A stretch of DNA of 64,000 bases, taken from contig OY968767.1 of the NCBI GenBank assembly GCA_963695375.1, positions 496,001 to 560,000 on the forward strand, read 5' to 3'. The translations under genes were made by a program, and so were the position numbers. Origin of the DNA: JACCVL01 sp963695375. GTDB taxonomy: Bacteria > Actinomycetota > Actinomycetes > Propionibacteriales > Nocardioidaceae. The notes beneath the pieces are model-generated. The model was not told the origin of the DNA, did not search any database, and worked only from the letters and a program-made list of their open reading frames with translations. Of this stretch, positions 17,001-25,057 are shown piece after piece (the stretch's first letter is position 1; every line of letters starts with the position of its first letter).

Positions 17001-17263
17001 GCCCCCGGGTCTCCGACGGGGCGGACCGGCCGGCGGCGCGAGCCGTCCCGCACGGCCAGCCGGAGCGATGTCCGGTCCGTGCGCACGCTCACGCGTACGG
17101 GACCGGCGCCGTGCAGCACCGCGTTGGTGACGAGCTCGGTGACCACGAGCTCCGCCGCTGCCGTGCTCGGCTCCCACGCGGTGGGCGCCAGGGTCGCTGT
17201 CACGAACCGGCGGGCGGCCGGGACCGCGGCCGGATCAGAGTCCAGATCGAGCTGGTGTTCCAC
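14027..17263 (-). CDS. Fusion of RsbW-like kinase domain, GAF sensors and SpoIIE (PP2C) phosphatase
   Basis: About 1078 residues. The N-terminus is a HATPase_c domain of the anti-sigma kinase type: N-box ELVVTELVTNAV and G2 box TGRGLGLI are present, while the G1 box is atypical (RDGSRRRP). A 150-residue helical region follows, then three GAF-like modules (around FADIAEAVVSQAV, VSEVAAAVTGG and ATLRHLMDLVVPDL). The C-terminal 240 residues are a SpoIIE phosphatase with TAGTHVGGDWYDVV, VIGDVMGRG, ASAGHLPPLL, LLYTDGLIE and DDDTALLAVG metal-binding aspartates. Such proteins set sigma-factor activity through antagonist phosphorylation. GTG at 17263 follows GAGGAG by 12 bases; the open frame continues much further up but that is antisense shadow. 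Confidence 0.85.
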   Translation of the reverse strand: MEHQLDLDSDPAAVPAARRFVTATLAPTAWEPSTAAAELVVTELVTNAVLHGAGPVRVSVRTDRTSLRLAVRDGSRRRPVRPVGDPGAMTGRGLGLIEAVATRWGVQVHPDGKVVWAELGGSESTETSDGGGDPAAVVLGADTSTGADEGEARHRVVVGDVPTDLLLAAKAHVDNVVRELTLARSGAESGQTAAVSPRVATIVAALTDAFTDARDEIKAQAIAAARAGRQRTQLVLHLPFGAATAARRYLQALDDADVHARASRLLVLEEPPEHRSFRRWYISAVITQLEAVARGGQPPAPPTLEAHLLSELGTVASARRQADRAARLQAVTSALAGVVGFADIAEAVVSQAVGAMNASVGLLVVVDEQRQPSIAASVGADDALLRRLVDEGAPGPSRGELPVLRTLRTGEAVWMESRAEFMRSFPGLAELEPATVSLCSVPLAAGGEVIGALRLGFTSPQLFDDDERAFVTALAAQTAQTLERGRLYTAEHQARTRAEIAAQRLSRLHEVTTSLAAAKDVSEVAAAVTGGAAASLGASLSALCILEPDGQTMRLLGIEGASPQTTHSWETFPLDADLPASESVRTNRPVVVRSLAELHARYPLMEGQGEPGRGLVCVPLSIGDRRVGALALGFPDDHRVDDAELDLLATIGNQCVLALDRAASLQAEQTGRRQAALLAEAGAVLASSLEPRATLRHLMDLVVPDLAEWAVVYLVDERGEIESATARHRDPEMSGLLVRLQRERPPDPDGELAEVMRTGRSIRFATVPESIRARATEHPDLARQAELFTPQSAVIVPLSSGDRVIGAMALARVSGPAYTQDDLALVEQVAARGAVAITNSQLFRRERDIALTLQHSLLPREPPSVPGIRLAWRYIPGTAGTHVGGDWYDVVPLEDGRVAVVIGDVMGRGLRAAAMMGQLRAMARAHLSEEVSPAEVLHRLDRALSRMEAEQIATVVLGLLDPADRTLVVASAGHLPPLLAPGDGTAAFIHVEPGPPLGVGNGRFTERRVQLPPRSTVLLYTDGLIEDRRLQADLGLQVLAEAAAAATGPVQLCDVALAALGRDEGADDDTALLAVGLT

Positions 17264-17347
17264 GGTCGGGTGACGCTCCTCGCCACGGCTGCTCCCCACG
17301 GCAGCGTCAGAGGTAGACCCTACGCCGTCGGTGGCACACTCATCAGC

Positions 17348-18103
17348 ATGAAATGGCTGCTGCTCGCGCTGGTGATCGTCGCGGTGATCGCCTACGTCAA
17401 GGGGCAGCGGGCTCGCACGGAGCGGCGGGCCCGGGCTGCGGCCGAGCTGGCGACGGTGCGCCGCACGGTGGACGAGGACGTCACGGTGCTCGGCGAGGAG
17501 CTGCAGCGCCTGGACGCGGAGCTGCTGCCGGGCGACGGTGACGAGGCGATCCGTGCGGACCACCAGCGGGCGTTGGACGCCTACGAGGCGGCCAAGCTGG
17601 CGACCGAGGCGATGCGCCGCCCCGAGGATGCACAGCACGTGACCGAGATCCTCGACGACGGCCGCTACGACATCGCCTGCGTACGAGCACGAGTCGGCGG
17701 TCAGCCGCTGCCGAGCCGGCGCCTGCCCTGCTTCTTCGACCCGCGGCACGGCCCCTCGGTCACCGACGTCACCTGGGCGCCGCCGCACGGCGCCTTGCGG
17801 GAGGTCCCCGCCTGCGCCCTCGACGCCGAACGGGTCCGCGCCGGTGCGGACCCGCACACCAGACAGGTGCTCGTCGGAGCCCAGCGGGTGCCCTACTGGC
17901 AGGCGGGACCGGCCTTCCGCCCGATGACCGTCGGCTACTTCGGCGCGATCGGGGTCGCCCAGTCGTTGTTCGTCGGCACCGCGATGGGCGCCATGCTCGG
18001 AGGCGGGCTGGACGGCTTCGGCGACGTCGGCGGCTACTCCGGTGACGCGGGCGGCGAGTCCGGCGGCGGCTTCGACGGCGGCGGCTTCGACGGCGGATTC
18101 TGA
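17348..18103 (+). CDS. Membrane-anchored coiled-coil protein with Gly-rich tail, unknown function
   Basis: A 251-residue protein. The first 18 residues (MKWLLLALVIVAVIAYVKG) form one membrane anchor or uncleaved signal. Residues 20-95 are a charged Ala/Arg/Glu coiled coil. A middle domain has CVRARVGG and LPCFFDPRHGPS, and the tail is GGG/FDGG repeats. I do not recognise the family. The weak GC-rich 5' region gives no strong ribosome site before the ATG. It is divergent from the phosphatase fusion and 48 bases upstream of an SRPBCC protein, likely co-transcribed with it. Confidence 0.7.
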   Translation: MKWLLLALVIVAVIAYVKGQRARTERRARAAAELATVRRTVDEDVTVLGEELQRLDAELLPGDGDEAIRADHQRALDAYEAAKLATEAMRRPEDAQHVTEILDDGRYDIACVRARVGGQPLPSRRLPCFFDPRHGPSVTDVTWAPPHGALREVPACALDAERVRAGADPHTRQVLVGAQRVPYWQAGPAFRPMTVGYFGAIGVAQSLFVGTAMGAMLGGGLDGFGDVGGYSGDAGGESGGGFDGGGFDGGF

Positions 18104-18151
18104 CCGGACGTGCCCGGCCGGCCAACGGCGCCATGGACCAGGATGGGGACC

Positions 18152-18643
18152 ATGCGTGCGACCCTCACCCGACTGACCGCTCCGCTGACCGCCCCGCTGG
18201 CCGCGCCGGTCGTGACGGTGGAGCGGCTCGTCTCGACCGACGCGCAGACCGTGTTCGACCTGCTCGCCGACCCCCGGCAGCACGTGGTCCTGGACGGATC
18301 CGGATCGGTGCGGGAGGCGGACCCCGAAAACCCCGAGCGGTTGTCGAAGGGGGCCCGCTTCGGGATGCGGATGCACCTGGCGGTGCCGTACCGGATCAGC
18401 AACATCGTGGTGGAGTTCGAGGAGGGCCGGGTGATCGCCTGGCGACACCTCGCCGGCCACCGGTGGCGCTACACGCTCCGTCCGGTCGGGGACGGGACCC
18501 TGGTCCGCGAGGAGTGGGATCCGCGCCGGGTGCCGCACCTCGGCCCCTACTACCGCCTCATGGGGTTCCCCGAGCGCAACCGGCGAGGCATGGAGCAGAC
18601 GCTGGAGCGACTCGAAGCGGCGGTGGCCCGGCCGGTGGGCTGA
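18152..18643 (+). CDS. SRPBCC superfamily protein (polyketide cyclase/dehydrase-like)
   Basis: A 163-residue START-like ligand-binding protein. VERLVSTDAQTVFDLLADPRQHVVLDGSG is the typical N-terminal helix-grip pattern, followed by beta strands (FGMRMHL, YRISNIVVEFEEGRVIAWRH, WRYTLRPVGDGTLVREEW) and a long C-terminal helix with QTLERLEAAV. Such proteins bind hydrophobic ligands; substrate unknown. AGGATGGGG precedes the ATG at 18152. Its stop lies three bases before the convergent PGPGW protein gene stop. Confidence 0.83.
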   Translation: MRATLTRLTAPLTAPLAAPVVTVERLVSTDAQTVFDLLADPRQHVVLDGSGSVREADPENPERLSKGARFGMRMHLAVPYRISNIVVEFEEGRVIAWRHLAGHRWRYTLRPVGDGTLVREEWDPRRVPHLGPYYRLMGFPERNRRGMEQTLERLEAAVARPVG

Positions 18644-18646
18644 CCG

Positions 18647-19126
18647 TCAGGACTGTGCGGCCTCGCGATCACGGCGGGCCGAGTCACCGTCCAGGCGGAA
18701 CCGCTTCACGCTGTACGCGAGCAGGACGAGTGCGATGACCCCGCCGACGATGATCGCCACACCGGTGCCCCAGCCACCGAAGGGCAGGTCGGGCCCGACG
18801 ACGCCGAGGTCGGGGATGGCCGGGTCGAGCCACCAGACCACCCCGACCCCCATCACCACCAGCGCGCTGACCGCGCTGGCGACCACGCGAGGCCAGGTCT
18901 CGACGCCGGACTCAGCGGCGACGAGCGCCTTGTCCCGCATGTAGTCGACCCGCTTCGCGGCCCACTCGAACTCGGTGGCCAACACCACCAGGCCCGCGAG
19001 GATCAACAGCAGCCCCGGTCCTGGGAGGACCAGAGCGGCGATGCCGGCGGCCAAGAGCACCGCGCCCAGCACGGAGACGACGATGCGCTTCGGCGACACG
19101 GCACGCACTCCGGGCAGGTTCGGCAC
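18647..19126 (-). CDS. PGPGW-type small membrane protein (TIGR02611-like)
   Basis: A 159-residue membrane protein. It has the motif LVLPGPGLLLILAGLVVLATEFEWA, the signature of the putative transmembrane PGPGW family, between two adjacent helices. Two further helices lie at residues 80-100 and 118-142, giving four spans and a short charged tail. Function unknown; a role in envelope stress is sometimes suggested for relatives but nothing here shows it. GTG start at 19126. Located between the SRPBCC gene and osmC, same strand as osmC, 39 bases downstream. Confidence 0.78.
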   Translation of the reverse strand: MPNLPGVRAVSPKRIVVSVLGAVLLAAGIAALVLPGPGLLLILAGLVVLATEFEWAAKRVDYMRDKALVAAESGVETWPRVVASAVSALVVMGVGVVWWLDPAIPDLGVVGPDLPFGGWGTGVAIIVGGVIALVLLAYSVKRFRLDGDSARRDREAAQS

Positions 19127-19165
19127 CAGGCAACCGTACCCAGCCCGGCGGCGAGCAGGGCGCGT

Positions 19166-19606
19166 TCAGCCGTCGAGCCGTGCCTCGAGCGTGATCTCGG
19201 TGCCGGCGAGTGCCTTGCTGACCGGACAGGTCCGCTCCGCCTCCCGGGCAATCTCGACAAACCGGTCCTGGTCGACACCGTCGACCGAGCCGACCACGGT
19301 CAGCGTGATGCCGGTGATCGCCAAGCCGCTGTCGTTCATGCCGAGCCGGACCGCGGCGCGCGTCTCGAGGGACCGGGCCGTGAGCCCCTCCTTGCCGAGG
19401 ACGCCGCTGAGGTTCTGCGTGAAGCAGGTGGCGTGGGCTGCCGCGATCAGCTCCTCTGGGTCGGTGTGTCCTTGTTCCTGGCGGTCGGCCTCTCGCGAGG
19501 GGAAGGACACGTCGAACTCGGCCAGCCCGGAGCTCTCGAGCCGGGTGCGGCCCTTGCCCTCGCGCAGGCTTCCTTCCCACAAGACGGTGGCGTGACGAAC
19601 GGGCAT
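19166..19606 (-). CDS. osmC: OsmC-family peroxiredoxin
   Basis: A 146-residue thiol peroxidase of the OsmC/Ohr superfamily that reduces organic hydroperoxides. The two catalytic cysteines are Cys61 in AAHATCFT and Cys127 in AERTCPVSKAL. The N-terminal strand VLWEGSLREGKG and the sequence PEELIAAAHA are typical of the OsmC subgroup rather than Ohr. ATG at 19606 has GGAGGT (from GGAGGTCCCATG read leftward) directly upstream. Likely stress-induced, in keeping with other stress genes nearby; the PGPGW gene follows 39 bases downstream. Confidence 0.93.
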   Translation of the reverse strand: MPVRHATVLWEGSLREGKGRTRLESSGLAEFDVSFPSREADRQEQGHTDPEELIAAAHATCFTQNLSGVLGKEGLTARSLETRAAVRLGMNDSGLAITGITLTVVGSVDGVDQDRFVEIAREAERTCPVSKALAGTEITLEARLDG

Positions 19607-19737
19607 GGGACCTCCAGGTCGTACGGCTGGGACTCCTCGACACTACGTCGGTCCTGCCGTCCACACACGCGAGGCGGCCGAGGGGTGCCGCCGATGACCC
19701 CGCCCGCGGTGCCCGGCCGGATGTCGTGACGGCGCTG

Positions 19738-22068
19738 TCAGCGAGCGGCCAAGGCGCCGCGGTTCGCGTCGCGGTCTCGCTGCAGCAGCGCGAGGACCTC
19801 GACGAGCGGCATCGGCCGGGCCAGGTGGAAGCCCTGCGCGGACACCTCGTTGCGCATCCCGCGCAGATGGTCGAGCTGCTCCTGCCGCTCGACCCCCTCG
19901 ACCACCACGTGCAGGCCGAGCGCGCGGCCCATGAGCAGCATGGACCGCAGCAGGTTCGCGGAGCGCTCGCTGTTCTCGATGTCTGCCACGAACGTGCGGT
20001 CGGTCTTCAGCACCTGAACCGGGAGGTTCTGCAGGTAGCCGATGGAGGAGAAGCCGATCCCGAAGTCGTCGACGGCGAACTTGACCCCCTCGGCGACCAG
20101 CCGGGCCATGACCTCCTGGCTCAGCGAGTCCTCTCGCACCACGTCCCGCTCGGTGACCTCGAGCACCAGCTCGAGCCGGCCCAGCGCAGCCCGGGCCCGT
20201 CCGACGTGGTCGAGGAAGGACGGTGATCGCAACTGCTGAGCCGAGATGTTGACGCCCAGCTGGATCGGCGTGGCTCCGAGCCGACGGATGTGCTCGGCGT
20301 CCCGGGCGACCCGGTCCAGGATGCGCTCCCCCAGGCCCACCACCAGTCCGGTCTCCTCGGCGAGGGGAACGAACGCGTTCGGTGAGATGTCCTGGCCCTC
20401 GTGCCGCCAGCGGGCCAGCGCCTCCAGCCCGATGACCTCGCCGGTCCGCACCGAGAAGTACGGCTGGTACGCAACGGTCAACGCGTCGTCCTCGACGGCC
20501 AGCCGCAGCGCTTCGACCATCTCCAGCTTGCGCACCCGGGCGGCGCCGAACTCCGCCTGGTAGCGGGCGACACAGTTCTTGCCCTTGGCCTTGGCCTCGT
20601 ACATCGCGATGTCGGCGCTGCGCAGGATCCCCTCGCCGGTGTCGCTTCCGTCGGAGGTGGCGATGCCGATGCTGGTGCTGACCGACACCAGATGGCCGCT
20701 CACCTCGATCCGCTCGACCACCGCGGCCAGCAGCAGCGCGGTCACACGGTCGACGTCCACGGGGTCGCGGATGTCCTCCAGCAGGACGGCGAACTCGTCG
20801 CCCCCCAGCCGCGCAACCGTGTCGCTGGTGCGGACGCAGCGGGCGATCCGCTGAGCGGTCGTCACCAGCACCGCGTCGCCCGCGTTGTGCCCGAACCGGT
20901 CGTTGATCTGCTTGAACCCGTCCAGGTCGCAGAACAGCACCGCCACGGTCGATCCGCGCCGGCGGGCCACCTCGAGCGCGTGCTCGACACGGTCCAGGAG
21001 CACGCCCCGGTTGGCCAGCTCGGTGAGCGTGTCGTGGCGAGCGAGGAAGGTCATCTCACGGGTCAGCTTCAGCCGGGACAGCGCCTCGGAGCCGGCGAGG
21101 GCCAGCTGGTCGAGGTGTTCACGGTCAGACGCCACGGTCGACCGGATTCGCTGCCACTCCGGTGCGACCAACCACCAGTCCCGGCTGCCGTCGGTGACGC
21201 GGGCACCGACCTCGCCCGCACCGGGAGGCACGTCACGCAGCCCGCACGCCTGTACGCGGACGAGCTCGCGCCCGCCGACCTCGAGCAGCTCCAGCACGTC
21301 GTCGGCCGAGCTCTGGCTCTGAACCGACCGCGACACGTCGAACAGCACGCGCATCCGGCGGGAGCGCTCTCGGTCACGGGCGGTGGACTTGGAGGCCACC
21401 AGCAAGGTGGCGACCGGGACGGCCAGCAATACCGTCGCCCAGACGTCGACCTCGGTGAGCACCAGGGCGGCGAGATACCCGAGCGAGTCGACAGCCACGA
21501 TGCTGACCATCGACAAGAGGACGTCGGTCTGGCCGAGCGCGGCGGTGAACGGGGTGTCGTTCTCCAGCGCGACCGAGACCTCCGAGATCGCGAAGTCGAG
21601 CACGAAGTAGACGGTGCAGCCGGCCAGCACCGCGGCGAACTGCACCAGGCTGGTGATGTCCTCGCTGCCGAGCCAGTCGATCACCCATAGCGCCGCGATG
21701 CCGGACGTCGTCTGCACGCCGATGTTGAAGACCTTGGCGACGACCCGGTTGCCGGACAGCAACTGGGACAGCAGTGCTCCGGCAGCCCAGATCAGCGCAC
21801 CGTCGTGGGCCGGCGTCAGGGTGCCGAGCAGCGCGAGCACACAGGAGTCGAAGCCGATCTCGATCGCACCGCCGGAGCGATCCAGCGTGATCGGGTAGCG
21901 CGACACCACGACGATCACCGGGATGCACAACAGCATGAACAGCTCTGCCTGGCCCCGGCCGCCCACGCCGCTGGCGACGATGGCCGAAGCCGCGGTGAGG
22001 ACCACGGCGATGAGCAGGACCGAGCGGTCGAAGGCGCGGCTGGCCAACGGTTGGCTTCCCGGCGTCAC
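19738..22068 (-). CDS. Membrane GGDEF-EAL protein (c-di-GMP turnover)
   Basis: A 776-residue signalling protein. The first 230 residues contain about seven membrane helices forming a sensor of MASE type. A linker follows, then a GGDEF domain with intact LGGDEFAVLLED, preceded by HDTLTELANR and FCDLDGFKQIND. The EAL domain has GLEALARW, VNISAQQL, LEVTERDV, DDFGIGFSS and EGVERQEQL, so the metal-binding residues (Glu, Asn, Glu, Asp-Asp, Lys in LKTDR, Glu) all appear present; the usual DDFGTGYSS has Ile and Phe instead. It may both make and break cyclic di-GMP. GTG at 22068. No partner in an operon; divergent from DUF1800. Confidence 0.92.
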   Translation of the reverse strand: MTPGSQPLASRAFDRSVLLIAVVLTAASAIVASGVGGRGQAELFMLLCIPVIVVVSRYPITLDRSGGAIEIGFDSCVLALLGTLTPAHDGALIWAAGALLSQLLSGNRVVAKVFNIGVQTTSGIAALWVIDWLGSEDITSLVQFAAVLAGCTVYFVLDFAISEVSVALENDTPFTAALGQTDVLLSMVSIVAVDSLGYLAALVLTEVDVWATVLLAVPVATLLVASKSTARDRERSRRMRVLFDVSRSVQSQSSADDVLELLEVGGRELVRVQACGLRDVPPGAGEVGARVTDGSRDWWLVAPEWQRIRSTVASDREHLDQLALAGSEALSRLKLTREMTFLARHDTLTELANRGVLLDRVEHALEVARRRGSTVAVLFCDLDGFKQINDRFGHNAGDAVLVTTAQRIARCVRTSDTVARLGGDEFAVLLEDIRDPVDVDRVTALLLAAVVERIEVSGHLVSVSTSIGIATSDGSDTGEGILRSADIAMYEAKAKGKNCVARYQAEFGAARVRKLEMVEALRLAVEDDALTVAYQPYFSVRTGEVIGLEALARWRHEGQDISPNAFVPLAEETGLVVGLGERILDRVARDAEHIRRLGATPIQLGVNISAQQLRSPSFLDHVGRARAALGRLELVLEVTERDVVREDSLSQEVMARLVAEGVKFAVDDFGIGFSSIGYLQNLPVQVLKTDRTFVADIENSERSANLLRSMLLMGRALGLHVVVEGVERQEQLDHLRGMRNEVSAQGFHLARPMPLVEVLALLQRDRDANRGALAAR

Positions 22069-22326
22069 CTCGGCCTCCCGCCTCCCGACGAACGCGACGG
22101 TCCAGCGTAGCCAGCATCGACACCACAGGTCTCACACACGGCAACACCCGTCACCCGTTCGGCCGACCTCCCTGACCTGCGACCGGACAGTCGGCACGAA
22201 GGGGGCGTAGTCGGCGCTCCACGAGCCCCGCACCCTGGCCGTTCGGCCGATCCACGCTTCGTCAGCACGGACAGTGATCGAACCGTTACTTGAAGTAGCG
22301 CTCGCTGGCATGGCTTGATCGTCGCC

Positions 22327-23766
22327 ATGACCCCTCGAGTCGTGCCGTCCGTGGCGGACCGACACCTGCTCAACAGGTTCAGCTACGGCGTGACCCCCCC
22401 GCTCGTCAAAGCCGCGCAGGCAGCCGGCGGAGCCCGAGCCTGGTTCGAGGCTCAGCTGTCCCCCGGCTCGATCGCCGACGCGAAAGCCGACGCGATGCGG
22501 GCGTGGTACCCGTACCTCGACAAGACGCCGCAGCAGCTCTGGTACGACGACCAGGAGGGCATCCGACCCAGCTGGGAGGTCGGGATCGACCTGCAGCGCT
22601 GGTCGGTGATGCGGCGGGCGTTCAGCAACCGGCAGCTGCACGAGCACATGGCCGAGTTCTGGTCGAACCTGCTGCACATCCCGGCTCCCGGTGACAAGTC
22701 CTGGCCGCACCGGTCGCGCTACGACGCGACCATCCGACAGCACGCGCTCGGCCGCTTCGACGACATGCTCGTCGCCTGCGACCTGCACCCGTCGATGGGG
22801 GCCTACCTCGACAACGCGCAGTCCACCGCGGGGAACATCAACGAGAACCTCGGTCGCGAGCTGCTCGAGCTGCACACCGTCGGCATCGAGGCGGGCTACA
22901 CCGAGGAGGACGTCCGCAACAGCGCGTACATCCTGACCGGCTGGCGGGTCGACATGTGGGACACCTGGCGGGGCTACTACAGCTACGCCGACCACTGGAC
23001 GGGTCCGGTCAAGGTGCTCGACTTCACCGACCCGAACGCGAGCCTGGACGGCCGTGCGCTGTCCAAGCGGTACCTGCGCTACCTCGCCCAGCACCCGGCC
23101 ACAGCCCAGCGGATCGCGCGCCGACTCTGCGTGCGGTTCGTCAGCGACACTCCCTCCGAGGCGATCGTCTCCGCCGTCGCGGCCGCCTTCCTCAGCTCCG
23201 GCACCGATATCAAGACCACGCTGCGCACCCTGGTGGACCACCCAGACTTCGCCGCGGCGGTGGGGCAGAAGGTCCGGACCCCGTCGGAGGACGCGGTCGC
23301 GACCATCAGAGCCCTCGGGATCCAGGTGCATGCGCCGACCCTGCGAGACGATTTCGCACTGATCAACGTCTGGCAGTTGGCGAACATGGGCCAGCAGCCG
23401 TTCGACTGGCCGCGCCCGGACGGCTTCCCCGACGTGGCCGACGCCTGGAGCGGCGTGAGCCGCGTGCTCGGCTCCTGGCAGGTGCACTGGGCACTGGCCG
23501 GTGGCTACTGGCCCAAGACCGGCGCCACCTATCGCAGCAAGGTGAAGTGGATGCCCGCGCTGCCGGCCAAGTTCTCCGCGGTGGTGGACGACATCAGCCG
23601 CCGCATCCTGTCCCGTCCCGCGACGCCGACGCTGCAACAGGCGGTCACGGCGTTCACCGGCATCCAGCCGTGGGAGCGGATCACCAGTGCCGACGACATC
23701 GGGGACTACCGGATGACGAAGTTGCTGTCGGTCGTCCTCGACAGCCCAGCCCACATGAGCAGGTGA
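22327..23766 (+). CDS. DUF1800 family protein
   Basis: A 479-residue protein of the DUF1800 family, normally encoded beside DUF1501 as here. Signatures visible are RHLLNRFSYGVTPP, the AEFWSNLLHI block, NENLGRELLELHTVG and YTEEDVRNSAYILTGW, then FDWPRPDGFPDVADAW. There is no signal peptide, so export may rely on the Tat-dependent partner or it may be cytoplasmic. Biochemical role unknown. ATG at 22327 is preferred to a TTG at 22315 because the motif block follows closely. Stop lies five bases before the DUF1501 start, so they form an operon. The 258 bases upstream show no clear promoter. Confidence 0.9.
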   Translation: MTPRVVPSVADRHLLNRFSYGVTPPLVKAAQAAGGARAWFEAQLSPGSIADAKADAMRAWYPYLDKTPQQLWYDDQEGIRPSWEVGIDLQRWSVMRRAFSNRQLHEHMAEFWSNLLHIPAPGDKSWPHRSRYDATIRQHALGRFDDMLVACDLHPSMGAYLDNAQSTAGNINENLGRELLELHTVGIEAGYTEEDVRNSAYILTGWRVDMWDTWRGYYSYADHWTGPVKVLDFTDPNASLDGRALSKRYLRYLAQHPATAQRIARRLCVRFVSDTPSEAIVSAVAAAFLSSGTDIKTTLRTLVDHPDFAAAVGQKVRTPSEDAVATIRALGIQVHAPTLRDDFALINVWQLANMGQQPFDWPRPDGFPDVADAWSGVSRVLGSWQVHWALAGGYWPKTGATYRSKVKWMPALPAKFSAVVDDISRRILSRPATPTLQQAVTAFTGIQPWERITSADDIGDYRMTKLLSVVLDSPAHMSR

Positions 23767-23771
23767 CCGCC

Positions 23772-25049
23772 ATGACCGAACCGACCTCCTGCTCCTGCCC
23801 CGACTTCGGCGCCTCGCAGGCCTCGCGACGCAGCTTCCTCAAGGGAGCCGCCGGCGTCGCCGGAGCCGGTGTCCTCACCCGGACCATCGGCGACGCCTTC
23901 ACCCAGGTGAGCTTCGGCGCCACGAACGACCCCAACGTGCTGGTGGTGCTCAGCCTCCGCGGCGGCGCCGACGGCCTGTCGCTGGTGGTCCCGCACGGCG
24001 ACCCCGGCTACGCCGCGGGCCGACGCCGGATCGCGGTGCCGACCGGGTCCCTCCTCGCCAAGGACGCGACCTTCGGCCTGCACCCCAAGCTGGAGCCGCT
24101 GCTGCCGATGTGGCAGAACGGCACGTTCGGCGCCGTGCACGCCGTCGGTCTGCCGCAGCCCAACCGCAGCCACTTCTCCGCGATGGAGCGGGTGGAGGAC
24201 GCCGACCCGGGCTCGGCGGAGCGACGTGGCTGGATCAACCGGATGATCGGCCAGATCGGCGCCAGCGCCCCGCAGGACGCCGTCCAGCTCGGCGCCGGAA
24301 TCGTCCCGACCTCGCTGTACGGAGCGAGCCCGGTGCTCGCACTGCAGCGACTCGACCGGCTCTCGCTGCCCGGGCCCACCGACGCCGAGAGCCAGCGACT
24401 GCACCGAATCGCCTACGACATGCTCTGGCAGAACAACACCCGACCGCTGGGCCGGGGCGCCAACGCGGCCCTCACCACCACCCAGAGCATCGGTCACGTC
24501 GCCAGCCTGCCGATGACGCCGCAGAACGGGGCGGCCTACCCCAAGGGCAGCCTCGGCGACACCCTCACCGAGACCGCGGCCCTGATCCGGGCCCGGGTGG
24601 GGGCGCGGGTGGTCGCGGTGGACTACGGCAACTGGGACATGCACACCCAGCTCGGGACCACCGAGTGGGGCCAGATGCAGTACAACACCGACGAGCTCGC
24701 CCGCGCGCTGAATGCGTTCTTCGTCGACCTCGGCGCGCTCGGCTCGTCGGTGACGGTGGTGACGATCAGCGAGTTCGGCCGGCGGCTGGCCGAGAACGGC
24801 AACGCCGGTCTCGACCACGGCTACGGCAGCTGCATGTTCCTGCTCGGCGCGGGCGTCCAGGGCGGCCAGGTGCACGGTGTCTGGCCGGGCCTCGAGCAGG
24901 GCAACCTGGTCGACGGCGATCTCGCGGTCACCAGGGACTACCGCAGCGTCCTCACCGAGGTGGTCAGGGCCCGCTTCCCGAGCGTCGACTCGACCCAGGT
25001 GTTCCCGGGGTTCACCCCGGAGACCGTCGGCACCATGCGCACCACCTGA
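23772..25049 (+). CDS. DUF1501 family protein, Tat-exported
   Basis: A 425-residue secreted protein with a twin-arginine signal (SRRSFLKGAAGVAGAGVL, residues 18-35). DUF1501 belongs to the alkaline-phosphatase/sulfatase-like superfamily; visible blocks are VVLSLRGGADGLSLVVPHGDP, QPNRSHFSAMERVE, VVAVDYGNWDMHTQ and TVVTISEFGRRLAENGNAGLDHGYG, where Asp/His residues could bind metal. Function has not been established. It follows DUF1800 by five bases and the pair probably acts together outside the cell. Convergent with ideR at 25058. Confidence 0.92.
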   Translation: MTEPTSCSCPDFGASQASRRSFLKGAAGVAGAGVLTRTIGDAFTQVSFGATNDPNVLVVLSLRGGADGLSLVVPHGDPGYAAGRRRIAVPTGSLLAKDATFGLHPKLEPLLPMWQNGTFGAVHAVGLPQPNRSHFSAMERVEDADPGSAERRGWINRMIGQIGASAPQDAVQLGAGIVPTSLYGASPVLALQRLDRLSLPGPTDAESQRLHRIAYDMLWQNNTRPLGRGANAALTTTQSIGHVASLPMTPQNGAAYPKGSLGDTLTETAALIRARVGARVVAVDYGNWDMHTQLGTTEWGQMQYNTDELARALNAFFVDLGALGSSVTVVTISEFGRRLAENGNAGLDHGYGSCMFLLGAGVQGGQVHGVWPGLEQGNLVDGDLAVTRDYRSVLTEVVRARFPSVDSTQVFPGFTPETVGTMRTT

Positions 25050-25057
25050 CCGAGCAG

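Noticed and set aside
14027..18538. A 1503-codon open frame covering the phosphatase and beyond
   Set aside because: The part above 17263 overlaps two real rightward genes and is Arg/Pro-rich shadow; the true start is the GTG at 17263.
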